Shown here in pieces: positions 11,793-23,999 of a stretch of 64,000 nt of DNA. The DNA lies in contig JAJEKV010000292.1 of assembly GCA_021234155.1 (NCBI GenBank), forward strand, positions 124,001-188,000, given 5' to 3'. How positions within the stretch are numbered: the first letter of the stretch is position 1; each line of letters starts with the position of its first letter. Under the pieces are notes generated by a model that did not search any database, was not told the origin of the DNA, and worked only from the letters and a program-made list of their open reading frames with translations. Position numbers and translations under genes: made by a program. The DNA is from Isoetes taiwanensis. Its lineage: Eukaryota; Streptophyta; Lycopodiopsida; Isoetales; Isoetaceae.

Positions 11793-12626
11793 ATTATATT
11801 GCCTTTATTTAAACAACTTATGCAAGTGATGTTGACACTGATTTGTGGACATCATAATGACTCTTTTATTGTGATTATGATGTGAATCAATATTGAGCAA
11901 AGTTTTATAGACAAGGATGAGCCCCATCTCACCATTAGTCTCAACTGTAGTTCCCTTAATCTGACTGCGAGAATGAGACAGTTCTGGGAAAAAAATCATT
12001 GTCTAAATGGGTAGAAAGCTTATGCACTTCATAGCATCATCCATTTTAGTTTCAAAGAACCTTGATGGTGTGATGTGATGGAACGCCATAGAAGTTGTGC
12101 TAACGAACAAGCCCATTAAGACTATTTATTCATCTGCCACCTATTAACAGAAAAGAAACTAGAAAAATAGGGGATTTAGCCACATGGACATTGTACATTA
12201 TCTGCAGATTGGCGTTGGTGACCTCTCTCATTTCCCTGTGGGTATGGAACGCAGGACCTCCTACTGAAGCATGCATTGGCATTCTACAAACATATGTCAA
12301 CAGTTATATGCCACTGATATGCCAAGGGTGGCAGACCTGCTTATCATAACTGTTTAGCTGACATGGATTAGTCTGGAAAATAAGGTCCAAAGCCTTAAAC
12401 TTTTTCCAATAGATATACTCAGCAGCTTGAAACATTAGTTGGGTATATAATCAGTACATTATTATATTGCCTTTATTTAAACAACTTATGCAAGTGACGT
12501 TGACACTGATTTGTGGACATCAGAATGACTCCTTTATTGTCATTATGATGTTAAACAATATTGCGCAAAGTTTTATAGACAAGGATGAGCCCCATCTCAC
12601 CATTAGTCTCAAGCGTAGCTCCTTTA
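11793..12626. repeat. Direct duplication of a 165-base block
   Basis: 11793-11957 and 12461-12626 are nearly identical (start ATTATATTGCCTTTATTTAA, end near CACCATTAGTCTCAA). A second shared block (GCAGGACCTCCTA, then GGCATTCTACAAACATATG) follows each copy at about 12250 and 12675, so a larger segment was duplicated and then partly rearranged. No gene is seen. Confidence 0.8.
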
Positions 12627-12799
12627 TGTCATGTCCACGACATAATCAATGAAGCGAAGCGAAAAACGGGAGCGCAGGACCTCCTATTGAAACGTAGAGA
12701 TTTGATATGCCAAGGTAGCATTGGCATTCTACAAACATATGCCTTGAGTGATATCGATGTCGATATGCCAAGAGCAACAGAGATACCAGCTTTTCAATT

Positions 12800-12934
12800 T
12801 GGATTTTGACCTACACCTGTGTAGGGCATTATCTGTGTAGGGCATTATGGTGGATGTCGTGGGTGTCCTTTCCATAACCCGTTGGGTTCCCGTGGACGTA
12901 AAAAATCATCTTATCTTATCTTATCTTATCTTAT
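12800..12934 (+). mobile_element. Retroposon-like 3' end with (CTTAT)n tail, copy 1
   Basis: The conserved CCGTGGACGTAAAAAAT is followed at 12909-12934 by CTTAT repeats. The same end, with a CTATT tail, occurs at 23744-23800 (minus) and 58940-59000 (plus). A shared 3' sequence ending in a short simple repeat is typical of LINE or SINE 3' ends. The 5' limit is not visible. Confidence 0.5.
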
Positions 12935-13912
12935 ACTAAAGCATACAGTCCATTGCTGAGCTAATGCGAAGGAAAATAAGTAACAGGTATATTGAAACCG
13001 ATATTATTATTACATGTTGTGAACTAAGATAACCAATGTACAGATATTGCCTGGAAAAACAAGTTTTGCAATATCTACAGAATCTAATTTATCATCAATG
13101 GCAATGAGGATATTGATTCTTGCTGAAGATGCACTTATATCAGTCATTGCTGAGAATAAGCTGAACTCTTGCAGTTTGTGGAGGCAATGTTTAAAATGAA
13201 ACGCACTTATTTGCTCCAAATGCACTTTAAAAGGAATCTTAAAAAGATTCCTAAAATTCCCCTCAAAAGGTCCAGGTCCATTTTTTGCGATCTATGCGTG
13301 ACAAGTGTGACAATTTTGACATTTTAGGTACCCTTTTGGGGGTAATTGAACTTAGATACCATGAAAAATGTTGGTTAGCACTTTTGACCCCCTAATTTGC
13401 CTTTAAAAATTAGTAGAAATTTCAAGGACTCAAAAACTAGACATTGAAGAAAACACCAAGTGCCTTTGGACCAACAAAAGGTATCTCATTCAAAGCGTTG
13501 GATTCTTTACAAAATTATGAACAAGGCAGTCAAAATTGCAACACATTATTGACTTTGCAGGAGCCCTGAAGCTTTATCCTAATTATATATATGCCTTATT
13601 GGACAAATTTACATTTTGCAGCAATTTAGGATGCATCTCATCCTCCAACTCATTCAGACCATGATCTTCAGACCTATCCATGTCCTCTGCCCCACCATCA
13701 AAAGGGATGTTCCTCAGCACTGTCTACTAATGAAACTACATCGTCATCTGTAACAACGTTTTTGGGTGATTCACCAAATCCACATGTCATTTGAGCTCTA
13801 AAATGTGTTTCAGGCTTCGCCCGGATGATGGCTAGGTAACCATACAACATGGCTTCATGTTTTTTAGCTTTAGTTAAGTAGGCTTTGATTTTTCCACGTT
13901 ATTGGCGGCATT

Positions 13913-14160
13913 GCGGTATAAATTTATACAGCGTGAGCTCAAGCGGTATAAATTTATACAGCATGAGCTCAAGCGGTACAATTTTATACCATGTGAGTTC
14001 AAGCGATACACAAGGAAAGAACTTCGAGTGGTATAAATTTATCACTTTGTGAGCTTAAGCGGTATAAATTTATACCATCATCCCACATGAAAAAAACAAG
14101 AGCAATATAAATTTATACCGGAATTGTTTTACAAAAGAAACCACGGTATAAATTTATACT
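13913..14160. repeat. Tandem palindromic repeat array, copy 2
   Basis: Seven or so copies of GGTATAAATTTATACC variants. The first ones are separated by GTGAGCTCAAGC spacers with a period near 34 bases, and a further single copy lies at 14315-14332. The spacers differ from those at 4378-4588 while the palindrome is kept. Confidence 0.8.
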
Positions 14161-16068
14161 ACAATTTCTCTTTAATACGTTTTGTTATAAATCCAATGTT
14201 ATAACACAAGAAAATTCTATTAGATGGATCTTTATTGTTGGTTATAACGTGGACGGGATGCTTGAGATATAACATGACAATCGTCTGGCTAAAACATGGC
14301 GGAGATGCTTTTGACGGTATAAATTTATACCGAGGCTAGGGAAAATTCTGTGGGAGGAAAATTTTAGGGTTTTGATTTCTAACGATGCGGACGTTCTTGG
14401 TGATGCATAGAGTTTTTTTTTGTGATGCATAAGGCTTCTAAGCTTCAAAGAAAGAAGAAAAAAATTAGGGTTCTTCATGGCCGTGGTTCTTCGAGTTTTT
14501 TTTAGGGTTCGCTAGGTTCTTCGATATTGCTTCCAAGTTCCAAGCTCGGCTCCGGCTCATGATGGCTTTGGTATTTGCAAGCGATGGAATGTTTGAGACC
14601 ATCGTTGGGCAATATGGAGCTCCGGTAAAGCCATAGCGGCCGAGGAGCCAAATGTATCCGGATCCGGTAGGTTTTACTTGGGTGTAGAGCATTCGCCAAA
14701 AATAGGTTAGACTAATTTTAGCTGAAGAAAGGACGTTTCTAGATTACAACTGGATTGATCTAAAACATGTTGCCCCCTTGGAAACAAGGTGCGGACATAT
14801 TATCTTAGAGCGCCCTTGTCTTTGGTGCCTCAATTGGCTAAAAGCCGAGCTTACGGCGAGGAGCTCTCACAAATTTAAGAAAAGGAGCTGGTCCGATCTC
14901 GTCCCTATGTGTAAAAGGAAGGGAGCCACATATGCAGTCCATAAAGCGTTTTTTTGCTAAAGATTGTGGAGAAATTCAAGTTAAACACTCCATCTCAAGC
15001 TAAGAAAGATCTTTGGTATAGGCAAATATGTTTCTCAAAATCTTTGGAAGCAAACAAGGCAATTATGGAGCAAGGAATGCGATAAGACGAAGAATTTGAT
15101 GAGTAGTTACAACTGAATCGGGTTTTTAACTGCTTTTGTTGGTATATTAAGTGTAATTTCGAATTTTAACGATGTCTTTGGCTAATTATTTCGTAGGGTT
15201 GCATGTAACCACATTTTTTCAAAGAACCTTCTTGGTTTGTAACCATTTAAGATTCACTAGATAAATTAATTGTCTCCACTAAAGCGGATATTACTAAAAA
15301 TGGGATCTTTGGATAGAGTATGGTGAACTCCAATCTCTTTGCATTTTGGATGTTTGAAGGTTTTTCTTGAAGAATACAAGTCGGCTTTATCTTTGGAGAA
15401 TATATAAGAATCTGTCTAGTTTTTCTAATTAATCATTTGCATTTTCTTGTGCAAAAAGAGGTAACTCTTTCTTAGTTCTTTATACTCAAAAATTGGGCTC
15501 CCCGATACTAAAAATCGAGCACAATTAATATGGATTTCGATTCTTTGTAAGTTCCAATGTCTTTTTCAAGTTCTTAATGGAAGATTTATCATCTTTAGAG
15601 TGCAAGTACTGGTGTCTACGTGATACTAAGTGATACGGATAAGGAAATTTAAGATTATAATGTTTTTTCAGTAGTTCTGGTTAGTGTATATCAATAGCAT
15701 AGGAAGACCTTATATACTTTATCTCAAAATCGGGTAAATATCTCAAAAAGGCCCTTTCATATTTACATCTTTGACTATAAGGTGTGGTCAAGCTCTAAGT
15801 AGTAGTGGTGGTCAAGCTAAACACATTTGCATAGTAACAATTTTTTTAAGCTCATGCCCAACCCATGTCTAATGGTATGATCATTCCTTTCAAAAGCATT
15901 CTAAAATTTTTGTACTTGGACAATGATCTGAAAACAAGTCCAAATTAGATTTCTCACTAGATGAATCCTCTGTGCAAAATATAAACAAAATGATGTAGCC
16001 TCATAAGTCTAGATTTCTCACCTAGTTAATCTTATTTGTGCAAAATATAAAACCAAGGATGTAGAATT

Positions 16069-16332
16069 AGAAGCCGAGATATCTACACTAATGGCATGCA
16101 TCATAGAAGCTGAGATATCTACACTAATGGCATGCATCAAGCAAATGAAAGTACAACCATCCTTTTTTAGGCATTTCCACTCCATAACATATATGATGAA
16201 AATCTTGCATATGTTGTCTGTGTAATTGTTCCTTCGCGCATATATTTGAACTCTATGTATGTTATAATATCTATGTGTATAGTTGTTCCTTCACACATAT
16301 ATTTGAACTCTATATATGTTATGATATCCATG
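16069..16332. repeat. Two short tandem duplications
   Basis: A 36-base unit containing GAGATATCTACACTAATGGC is repeated at 16075 and 16111. A unit of about 60 bases containing ATATATTTGAACTCTAT is repeated within 16217-16332. Both lie inside element copy 2. Confidence 0.75.
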
Positions 16333-17235
16333 TGATCTTTCTTTTGCTGCATAACAACATATCTTTCTTCCTTTGCAACTACTATCACAAAGAAATTTTA
16401 TACACAATATACAAGAAAACCTATTGTACCTACATTTATTTTTATTGTAAAAATTTTTGTAGCTCTCGTAAATGCTCGTTTGACCCCCAAAATGGCATAT
16501 TTCTTTTGGGGGTCTTTTTATTTATATTATGTCACTCTAAAAAAAGCTGTTTTGAAGGACAATTTTGAACAACTTGTGTCTAGAGACCTTGATTGCCCCC
16601 TAATTTGCCTCATTTTTTAGTTTTCCAAAATTTTTAGAGGAATCTTTCAAACGCACTTCTTAAATAAGTGCGTTTCAATTTAAACATTGTCATGATCAGA
16701 TGCCATGATCAACCAAGAATACTCTACCAAAAAAAGTCATGACGAATGAATTGATTTGGAAAATGAACACTCAGGAAGTTGGCAAGACTCACCACACATA
16801 CAGGAAGTTGGAAAATGAATTGATTTGTGTAAGTCATGACGAATTTGCAGACCTGAAAATCGTTCTAAGTTATCTGTACAGAATGAATATAAAGCTCACG
16901 AATAGAATGTACGTTATTTCAAATGAAAAATACAAAAACATGTAAGCAAGCTCATGTTTTGTACCAATGTGATGAGATGCACAGAGCTCAGCAAAGCAAT
17001 AGAGGACCCATAAAAAAAACACTGGATGCTGCTTTTAGGCTGCCGACTGATCTGTGTCATAAAGGTAAGATGCTTTAAAAAGAGAGGACAAAGAGAAAGA
17101 GAGAGAGTGTTCGCTGCTCACCGGATTAACGCAATAAAATCAACGTTCTGCTACGGCCAAATCGTCTGCTCCTCAGCATTTAGCATTTGCTCATCGGAAA
17201 CTAGAGTACAGAAGTGGGCGCAAAAGAACGATTTC

Positions 17236-17601
17236 CTTTAGGTTTGCCGCAATCCCTTTAGGTTTAGGTTAAAATAAAGTGCAAATCCTAAAAATGCCCT
17301 TTTTTTGCAAAATTGTGAAAATGCCCACGTTTTAAGGATATTTTTGATAAAATGACCATGATTTTCTTCTAATGATTCAAATAGAAACATGTCCTTGAGA
17401 TGAATTGTATACGAGGATGATATCTTTTCATCAAAGCTAAAATCACTTGGATCGGAGTCCGGAATCACAAGCTATGTTATTTTTTAAATACAAACAAGTC
17501 ATAACCATAATATAAGATTCCGTACTTCGAAAATATCGCTAAAACATGGACATTTTCACAATTTGCAAACAAATAGGGGGATTTTTAAATTTGCCCTAAA
17601 G
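17236..17601. mobile_element. MITE-like element with CTTTAGG ends
   Basis: The left side starts CTTTAGG (17236, repeated at 17256) and soon reads AAAATGCCC...AAATTGTGAAAATGCCC. The right side, read inward, starts CTTTAGGGCAAATTTAAAAA and includes CAAATTGTGAAAATGTCC. About 365 bases long with no coding. Elements at 25915 and 59092 have a similar arrangement of nearly homologous AAAAATACCC-type ends. Confidence 0.55.
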
Positions 17602-17863
17602 TAAATAATGGGCAAGCTTAAAATAATGGTTGGACCCAATTGGGTGTCCCAGCTTAGTTCTAGAAGTACGATTCCACATCCAGACCCGTTAGCCTAAAGG
17701 ACATTTTGGATGTACATCTATAGGGTAGGCCCACATGTGCCTATTCATTTTTTGGTGTCCTAATTGAGAAATATCATGTTAGAACTATGGGTATATTCAT
17801 GGTATATTGGTATAATCGTTTTGGTAATGTGAATCTTCTAGTAATAATACTAGTGATAATGCA

Positions 17864-18798
17864 GAATTATAGTCACAACTTACTATATGCCATGTATGAG
17901 ATATGACAGATTCCGAGATCTGTCTACCTGTTCATCTCTGCCTTCTGTTGCGATGCTGGTACCTTAACCTATCTAGTGATTGCGTTGTTGGTCACCTTAA
18001 TCTATTTAGTGATTTATGGCTTCCTGTGTAACGCATTGCGGATGGCTCCTTGTAGAATGTCGAACCGAGGCCAAGGGCATAGCCTGAAATATTCTAAGAT
18101 TTTCAAAATAGACCGAACTATTTCTGGTTTCTTCTCTTGTAACTTTCTTTGGTCGTTGGCTTAATATTCATTAAGATCCCAAGTCTTTCTTTTTTAAAGC
18201 CCCATAATAATAATAAATTTTATTTTAACCAAGACATGTTAGTTGTGACTTGTCGAATTCTTGTTTAAATCAATCTGGTTAATATTCGTCGGACGAGATT
18301 ATATCGTTAGGTGGGTTATTGCTAGTTATACGAGGTTATTGGCACAAATACGCTTTGTATGACTAGAAGGTGCTGGATGTGCCATGTATTAAGGTAATAA
18401 GCAAAATGGTGCTTCTACTTGACCTTAGTGCCCTCAACCATAAGTCTACCCTGTATCAAGTCATCTTTGCCTTTTTCTCCACACAATTTGTTTTCTACCT
18501 GCATGCTCCTTGGAGAATTGCTTTTTCTTTCAGATTAGAATATGGTTAGAGTGTAGCCTTCTATTTTTTACCTAAAATTACGAGCATCTTATGACTCCTC
18601 TAGCTGGATTACTTTACTCTCTCACTCTGCCTTTTTTTCAGTATTCTTGTCTAGAACTATGTATTTCTGGGTATTTCTGTTCTTGATTCTCACGACATTG
18701 GCAATTTTCATTAGACTTGTGGTCGAGATAGGGTGTTTAATACCATGATGCTATAGGTCTCCTCATACATGCCATATAGTAAGTTGTGACTATAATTC
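17864..18798. mobile_element. TIR element of 935 bases
   Basis: The arms 17864-17900 and 18762-18798 are inverted repeats matching at 36 of 37 positions (outer end GAATTATAGTCACAACTTAC). The interior has a 62-codon frame but nothing recognisable, so it appears non-autonomous. No target-site duplication was identified beside the arms. Confidence 0.65.
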
Positions 18799-19818
18799 CG
18801 TAGTCACTTACACGCCACGTAGTCCCTTCATTTCTTTCTTTCTTTTGCATTAAGTATGCCATAAATCATGGTATGGGGGAAAATAGTTGGCCAAGGAATG
18901 CCCACATTTTATTATATACATTCGACAGTAAAATAGTGGAACTCATGGTATAATCACATGCATTCACTTGGGCTTGTACAAATATTTAGCAATCCCATGT
19001 TATCTAAAGCTCTTTACGGTTGCCAAGAATTACGTCCACTGCCCATCTCAACTAACTGTCATTATGCAACCTTGTCCGCTATCCAATACAAGTGAGGCAT
19101 GGAATTATGAATTTTGGCTTGCCACACGAATGGCCTTTATTAGTTTTATTGAAGCTCTCATTCTCATTCTCATTCTCTATAGTATGCACAAAAACCACCA
19201 ACTAGTTTTAATATAAACCAATATATCACTGATAATTGACATGAATACATGAGTATTGACAAACCACTATCCCATGTGGTTTTCTGTTGTCAAGTAATTT
19301 CATGCATAAAAAACCACATATATGGTGGTTTTTAGATGATTTAATACTAGTTAAATAGGGTAGTTCATTTTTGGGCTCCTTGTATGCATGCCATACCTTT
19401 CAACACATTATAAAAAGAAAGAATCCTAAAGCAAAGAATCCAATCTACTTTCTCAATTTCTCTGTCGTAGCAGATCTATGGCTATGAGCTTGCATGGACT
19501 TGGTCCCTCAATCTCGTATATTTTTCCTGCTATTATTCGACCCACTCTGTTTTGCTCAGCTTGTGCCAATTTGAGCATCTCTGTTTTGCTCAGCTTGTGC
19601 CAACTTGAGCATTTCTCCTTCATCCTTATCTCGTTGTTACTCTTTCATCTCCTTGAAAGGTGCTGCACGCCTTTTCTACCACTAAAGCATCCCTAAATCT
19701 TTCCTCTGGAAAATGAAATTTCCATTGAGAAGTGACATTTACCATCTCAAAGGTGTCCTTTGGTAAGATACTGCTAGTGTAAATCAAATGCTACTAGCAC
19801 ATAACTAACTCAGATAAA
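18799..19818. other. Intergenic stretch with small repeats
   Basis: No gene recognised. A hairpin with AACCACAT...ATGTGGTT-type arms lies near 19262-19335. A 34-base unit starting TCTGTTTTGCTCAGCTTGTG is tandemly duplicated at 19546-19613. Confidence 0.5.
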
Positions 19819-20620
19819 TTAGAGCAAACACAAGCGACATGGAGTAACTAAGGCTGAGTGACTAACCTTTTCAGCTTTCATTGCTTTGTGCTCCAAAATA
19901 TGTGGAGACAACCCGGCATATAAAAATGCCTCTACAACCTTCAATTGCGTCTTCTTCAGTTGCTCTGATGTTAAACAATGATCAACCCTTTGTTGCTTCG
20001 TCTGTCTTTCTACTATTTCAATTGTCTCTATCATTCTCTGCTCTCCCGTACTTATACCTAATGACCCTAATCCACCCAACAGGAGGGGTGGTATAGTTAT
20101 TTAAATGCCTTCGCTTGGCACTACTCTTGAGTATCCGTAACTCATCTTTTTTTCATATTATTCTTCGTTTTGCATATCACATCCAGTCGAGACAACCTTT
20201 TAATGGCATCCTTTTGCAAGTCAGCAGATGCAATACAAGTTGCGACACCGATGTCTCGTTCACGTAAGATGTGAGCTCGAATTCTTGTTGCAGAACCATT
20301 TACCGATGAGTATCCACAAAACACACATTCCCACTCATTTACGCCAAACTCTTTCACAAAATCCCATTCTGGGCCTCTTTTCCGACCCGGCAACTGATAA
20401 GAACGCGTGACCACGTGCACTGGCAGTGCCCCGCGGGGCCCCGCCACGGCGTGGCGCGGTCCTCGCGAGACACCTCTAGAGGTGGATGCATGACCGGTCC
20501 TGAGGTAGATGCATGACCAGTTGCCATTGCTGCTAGCTTGGCTGACAATGTCTGTTGATCGAACTCCTTGATTACACGAACTAAAGGAAGACTATATATA
20601 CAAAGGAGCAAGCTCACAAT
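19819..20620 (-). mobile_element. hAT-type transposase remnant with BED zinc finger
   Basis: BED fingers bind DNA and sit at the N-terminus of many hAT transposases. The minus-strand frame 20142-20447 reads WECVFCGYSSVNGSATRIRA, then HIL...GVATC: a C-x2-C pair, the ATRIRAH helix and a downstream Cys, close to the finger that plant hAT proteins carry. A second frame (19819-20079) gives RVDHCLTSEQLKKTQLKVVE, then AFLYAGLSPHIL, which resembles the region after the finger in these proteins. The N-terminal part (20354-20617) is in another frame, implying a frameshift near 20400. No catalytic domain or hATC dimerisation region is visible nearby, so this is a fragment. Confidence 0.6.
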
Positions 20621-20639
20621 GCATATGTTACATCAACGT

Positions 20640-23600
20640 TCCATACGAGAATCAAGGGGGGTTGGACGGGAGGCTATAGGATATTCTAAGTGAAAGAGTT
20701 GTTCATATTATAATATTTTGAAACCAGTTGATCCATGTGATAGCTGAAGTTGCAATGTGAAAAGTACACAGTGATGGTTGTATGTCAAAAATACACAGAT
20801 GCCCATAGCTCATAGCACAGAGATCTAAGGTGTATCTAGCTATGTTAGGTTATGGTGCAATTCAATCACTAAGTGAAATGCTTATGCATATAATGGTCGT
20901 TTGGAACCATTGGAACCATTGAAGACTTTAATGGGTTAAAGGTTATATTTTAAAGGTAAAAAAGGAAGGCAAATATGGATCGAGCTCGAATAGCAAGTCC
21001 ATATCCGCCGGGACTGATTCTTAGTGAATCGGTGCCGCCTAATCTTGTATAAGAAGAATTAGAGATTGAATCGGCTATGTTGGTGTGATTCTGAATGGAT
21101 TCATCTATAGATGAATGCCTCGGCTGTCGGCAATGCTCGACTAAGTTGTTATTGAAAATTATAAGCTACAGTGCATGGTCTATTGATACAGTAGAATATT
21201 CAATGGTTGGTTGCATTAAGATTATTGTCTAAGGTTTATTTTATCTTGCAAGTGTAATCTTGATGTTGTGATCATTGAATATTTTTATTGCTAGGCAATT
21301 GCTTAAATTAATAACACTAAGGAAGCAGATGCGAACCCAAGGCTGGAAAACACTGGGACGGAGTAATCTCACATTCCAGTATCCAACATCAGGCCCGCGA
21401 CACAAAAACGACACCTCAAAGGCAAACCGTTTCCCAAGGAGTATTTTGACTCAACCTGGCAGTCAATGTTTGAGGTGAATTCTAGGGCTAATCACATTTT
21501 TCTTATATATACTATTACGATTGCCACAAAAGCAGACCAAACAGGGGCGCAAACATTTTTTTTGCTTTGTAAATGGGAAAAAACAGCTCGAAGGTTTTCG
21601 TGTACGCGAATGCTCATATCCGTGTATGCGAACTTTAAAAAGTTTCGCGTACGCAAAAACATCAGAATCGCGTATGCGAAAAAGTTATCGCGATACGTAA
21701 TTTGATATTTCGTCTGCGAAAAAATTTGCTTTCACAGGCGACGCAGTTTTCACCCTTCAACAGATGCCGAAATAGAAGTTTTCAGCGTTTAAAAATCTTC
21801 CGATGCCAGAATTTTTTTTGGCTGTATTTTTTACATTTTATACGGCAAATATGTAGCACAATAACAGGGGGTTATTTTTGTATTTTTGTACGTTTTATCC
21901 TATGGTTTTGCTAAGATTTGGTCGCCGTATTTTGAGGATGTACTAATGCGTACATCTAGAGTGCACATACGGTCACATTAATTTTTATGACACTTTTTAA
22001 TGGTTACATCTATGATTTTGGAGGATATCCCCATTGGAAGCATGCAAAGCTCGAAGAAGGGTACTTTAGGGTTAATCGATTGCATGTGGTTTTTCTGGCA
22101 AGGCTGGGCGAGGGGAAGAGGGAGGCAGGTCTCGAACAAAGGTAGATTAGGTTTATTTTAGGGTTATTTGAGCGTTCTGCAATCTGGCTTCACATCAACG
22201 CCACGAGATGAAGGCCGGGTCTATCAATCAGGATAATGGATCTCAGAAGCGGATGCATGCTTTACAGATTATTGCCTGGGCGATTTGTAGAAACACCAAG
22301 AGATTGTAGCTGGAAATGGTGATTAGCAGAGTTAGCTGGTCTTTTTTCATAGCTGGTTTGAGGGAAGAACTGATCCGACGGAATGGAAAGGGATAAAATG
22401 GTTGTAGGTTTATATGTGGAAATGAAAGCAAAATAGCCTGTTTTAGGGACATATCGGTCTTCTTATTGGTTTGCTATAGAAGATAAAAAGGTGGAGACTT
22501 TATCAACCTGGGGTGAGTAAAGGCACTCTTTGATTTTGCCATGTTCCGGCCACAGCTCATCAGATTGGAAACAACGATGTAGTTCTTTTACAAATGCCTA
22601 AGCTCACATTCTGTTATTTGCATTGCTGCGTGGCCCAAGGTAAGGCTTTTTCGTTTTTTTTTGTTATGTACTCTCGTAGCATAAGCAGATCATTTTCACA
22701 TGCTAAATCAATGAGGACAGCCTCTAGCAGTAGAGCAGGAGCCAGTTCTGCAACCTGTTCTACCTCATACTCTTCAAATGATTCTAGATTACTCTATTCT
22801 TAAGCAGGGAAGAAGTGCTTAAGAAGATGGGTTGAAGCACAAGCTGGCCATCACCTGCAGAAATTACATCAGAATTTGTTGTAATCATTCTTCCTTGTCT
22901 GCAAAAACTATAAGCATACAGGCTCCTTGCGCAACTAGAACTGCTTCAAGAGGGCTCAAAAGAGACTTGTGTTGTTGGGATTCTACCATTTGAAGTTTCT
23001 AAGCCTCCCGAGATTTGCAGCCCAAATCACACAAAGGTGTTTCTTGAGGACATTTGATGATGGAAATTGTCAGCAACATATTTAACAAACTTAAAGTGAT
23101 TGAAAGACCTAGTCGAGAACACCACATACCCTTGTCTATAGATAAAACATGGATGTACAGATGCTTTGTTTATTTATTCTTTAGGACATGATGTTGTATG
23201 TAATGCCCTAATTTCTATTCTCAAGGATACTAATTTCTATTCTCTCTTCGGTTTACATTACGTTAATAGATAGTAATATTATCTTTGGTGTTGAATTTAA
23301 AACCTATACGATAGTGTATATGTCCTCCATGTAATTTTGGAAGTGCAGTTGTAAGTGGTTTTAAAGGCATATTGTCTTAGGCACGACCACCTATGGAGAT
23401 GTAGCAATTTTGGCAGCTCGGGGATGATTTTAAATCATATCTTGTTTTAATGCTACATATTGGATGCCAATGCTGGTTATGATTGCCATTTCTTTTGTAT
23501 TGATGCTCCCTCTTTGTGGAATTAAATTTGTTTTACATATGCCATACGCTTATGAATGATTGCCATGGCAAAACAGGCTTGCATTGATACCAGCACATGT

Positions 23601-23740
23601 TACCATATGCACTAGCATATGCATGACAATGTGCAGTTTACAATAGTTTATATGATTCTTGTATTGCAATATTCAGATTACAGATAATGAATATAATGCT
23701 AGATATTGATTACACAAAATGTACTCATAGTTGTTAGCAA
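20640..23740. other. Long stretch with no recognised gene
   Basis: Open frames up to about 80 codons exist but none has a known motif. The one distinctive feature is a cluster of CGTACGCGAA-like motifs at 21597-21697. Confidence 0.45.
21597..21697. repeat. Cluster of CGYGTAYGCGAA motifs
   Basis: Five or six variants of CGTGTACGCGAA occur within 100 bases on alternating strands (for example TTTCGCGTACGC at 21642). They are CpG-rich against an AT-rich background. Confidence 0.6.
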
Positions 23741-23743
23741 TGG

Positions 23744-23960
23744 GAATAGAATAGAATAGAATAGAATAGTTTTTTTAACGTCCACGAAGACCTATGTTTG
23801 CTTTAGTCGGGCCCAAAAAATTTTTTAATATAACAATCAAGACACAACTACCATTAACATTATTAACATAAACCATTGCATTTAACACATTTAAATTAAA
23901 ATCCCCCTTAAACCCCCTTTGGTTTGGGTGCATATTCACACGGGGGGTTACGTAGGGCAG
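23744..23960 (-). mobile_element. Retroposon-like 3' end, copy 2
   Basis: Read on the minus strand, GGTCTTCGTGGACGTTAAAA is followed by an ACTATTCTATT run (23744-23770). It matches the ends near 12.9 kb and 59.0 kb. The body toward 23960 is not recognised. Confidence 0.5.
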
Positions 23961-23999
23961 CGAGAGCCCCAAAAATATATTTACAATACATGTATAAAA

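Larger units (their letters stand above)
13185..16689. mobile_element. TIR DNA element, copy 2 (3.5 kb)
   Basis: The element is bounded by 28-base inverted repeats with one mismatch: the left end starts CAATGTTTAAAATGAAACGC and the right end is the complement, ending CATTG at 16689. The right terminus also holds a hairpin (CGCACTT..AAGTGCG). The first 420 bases match the left end of the element at 3787, and an array of the TATAAATTTATA palindrome follows. Interior open frames of 60 to 78 codons (for instance 14465-14692 minus, 14778-14960 plus) were not recognised, so it is either non-autonomous or encodes an unfamiliar, decayed protein. No clear target-site duplication. Confidence 0.7.
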
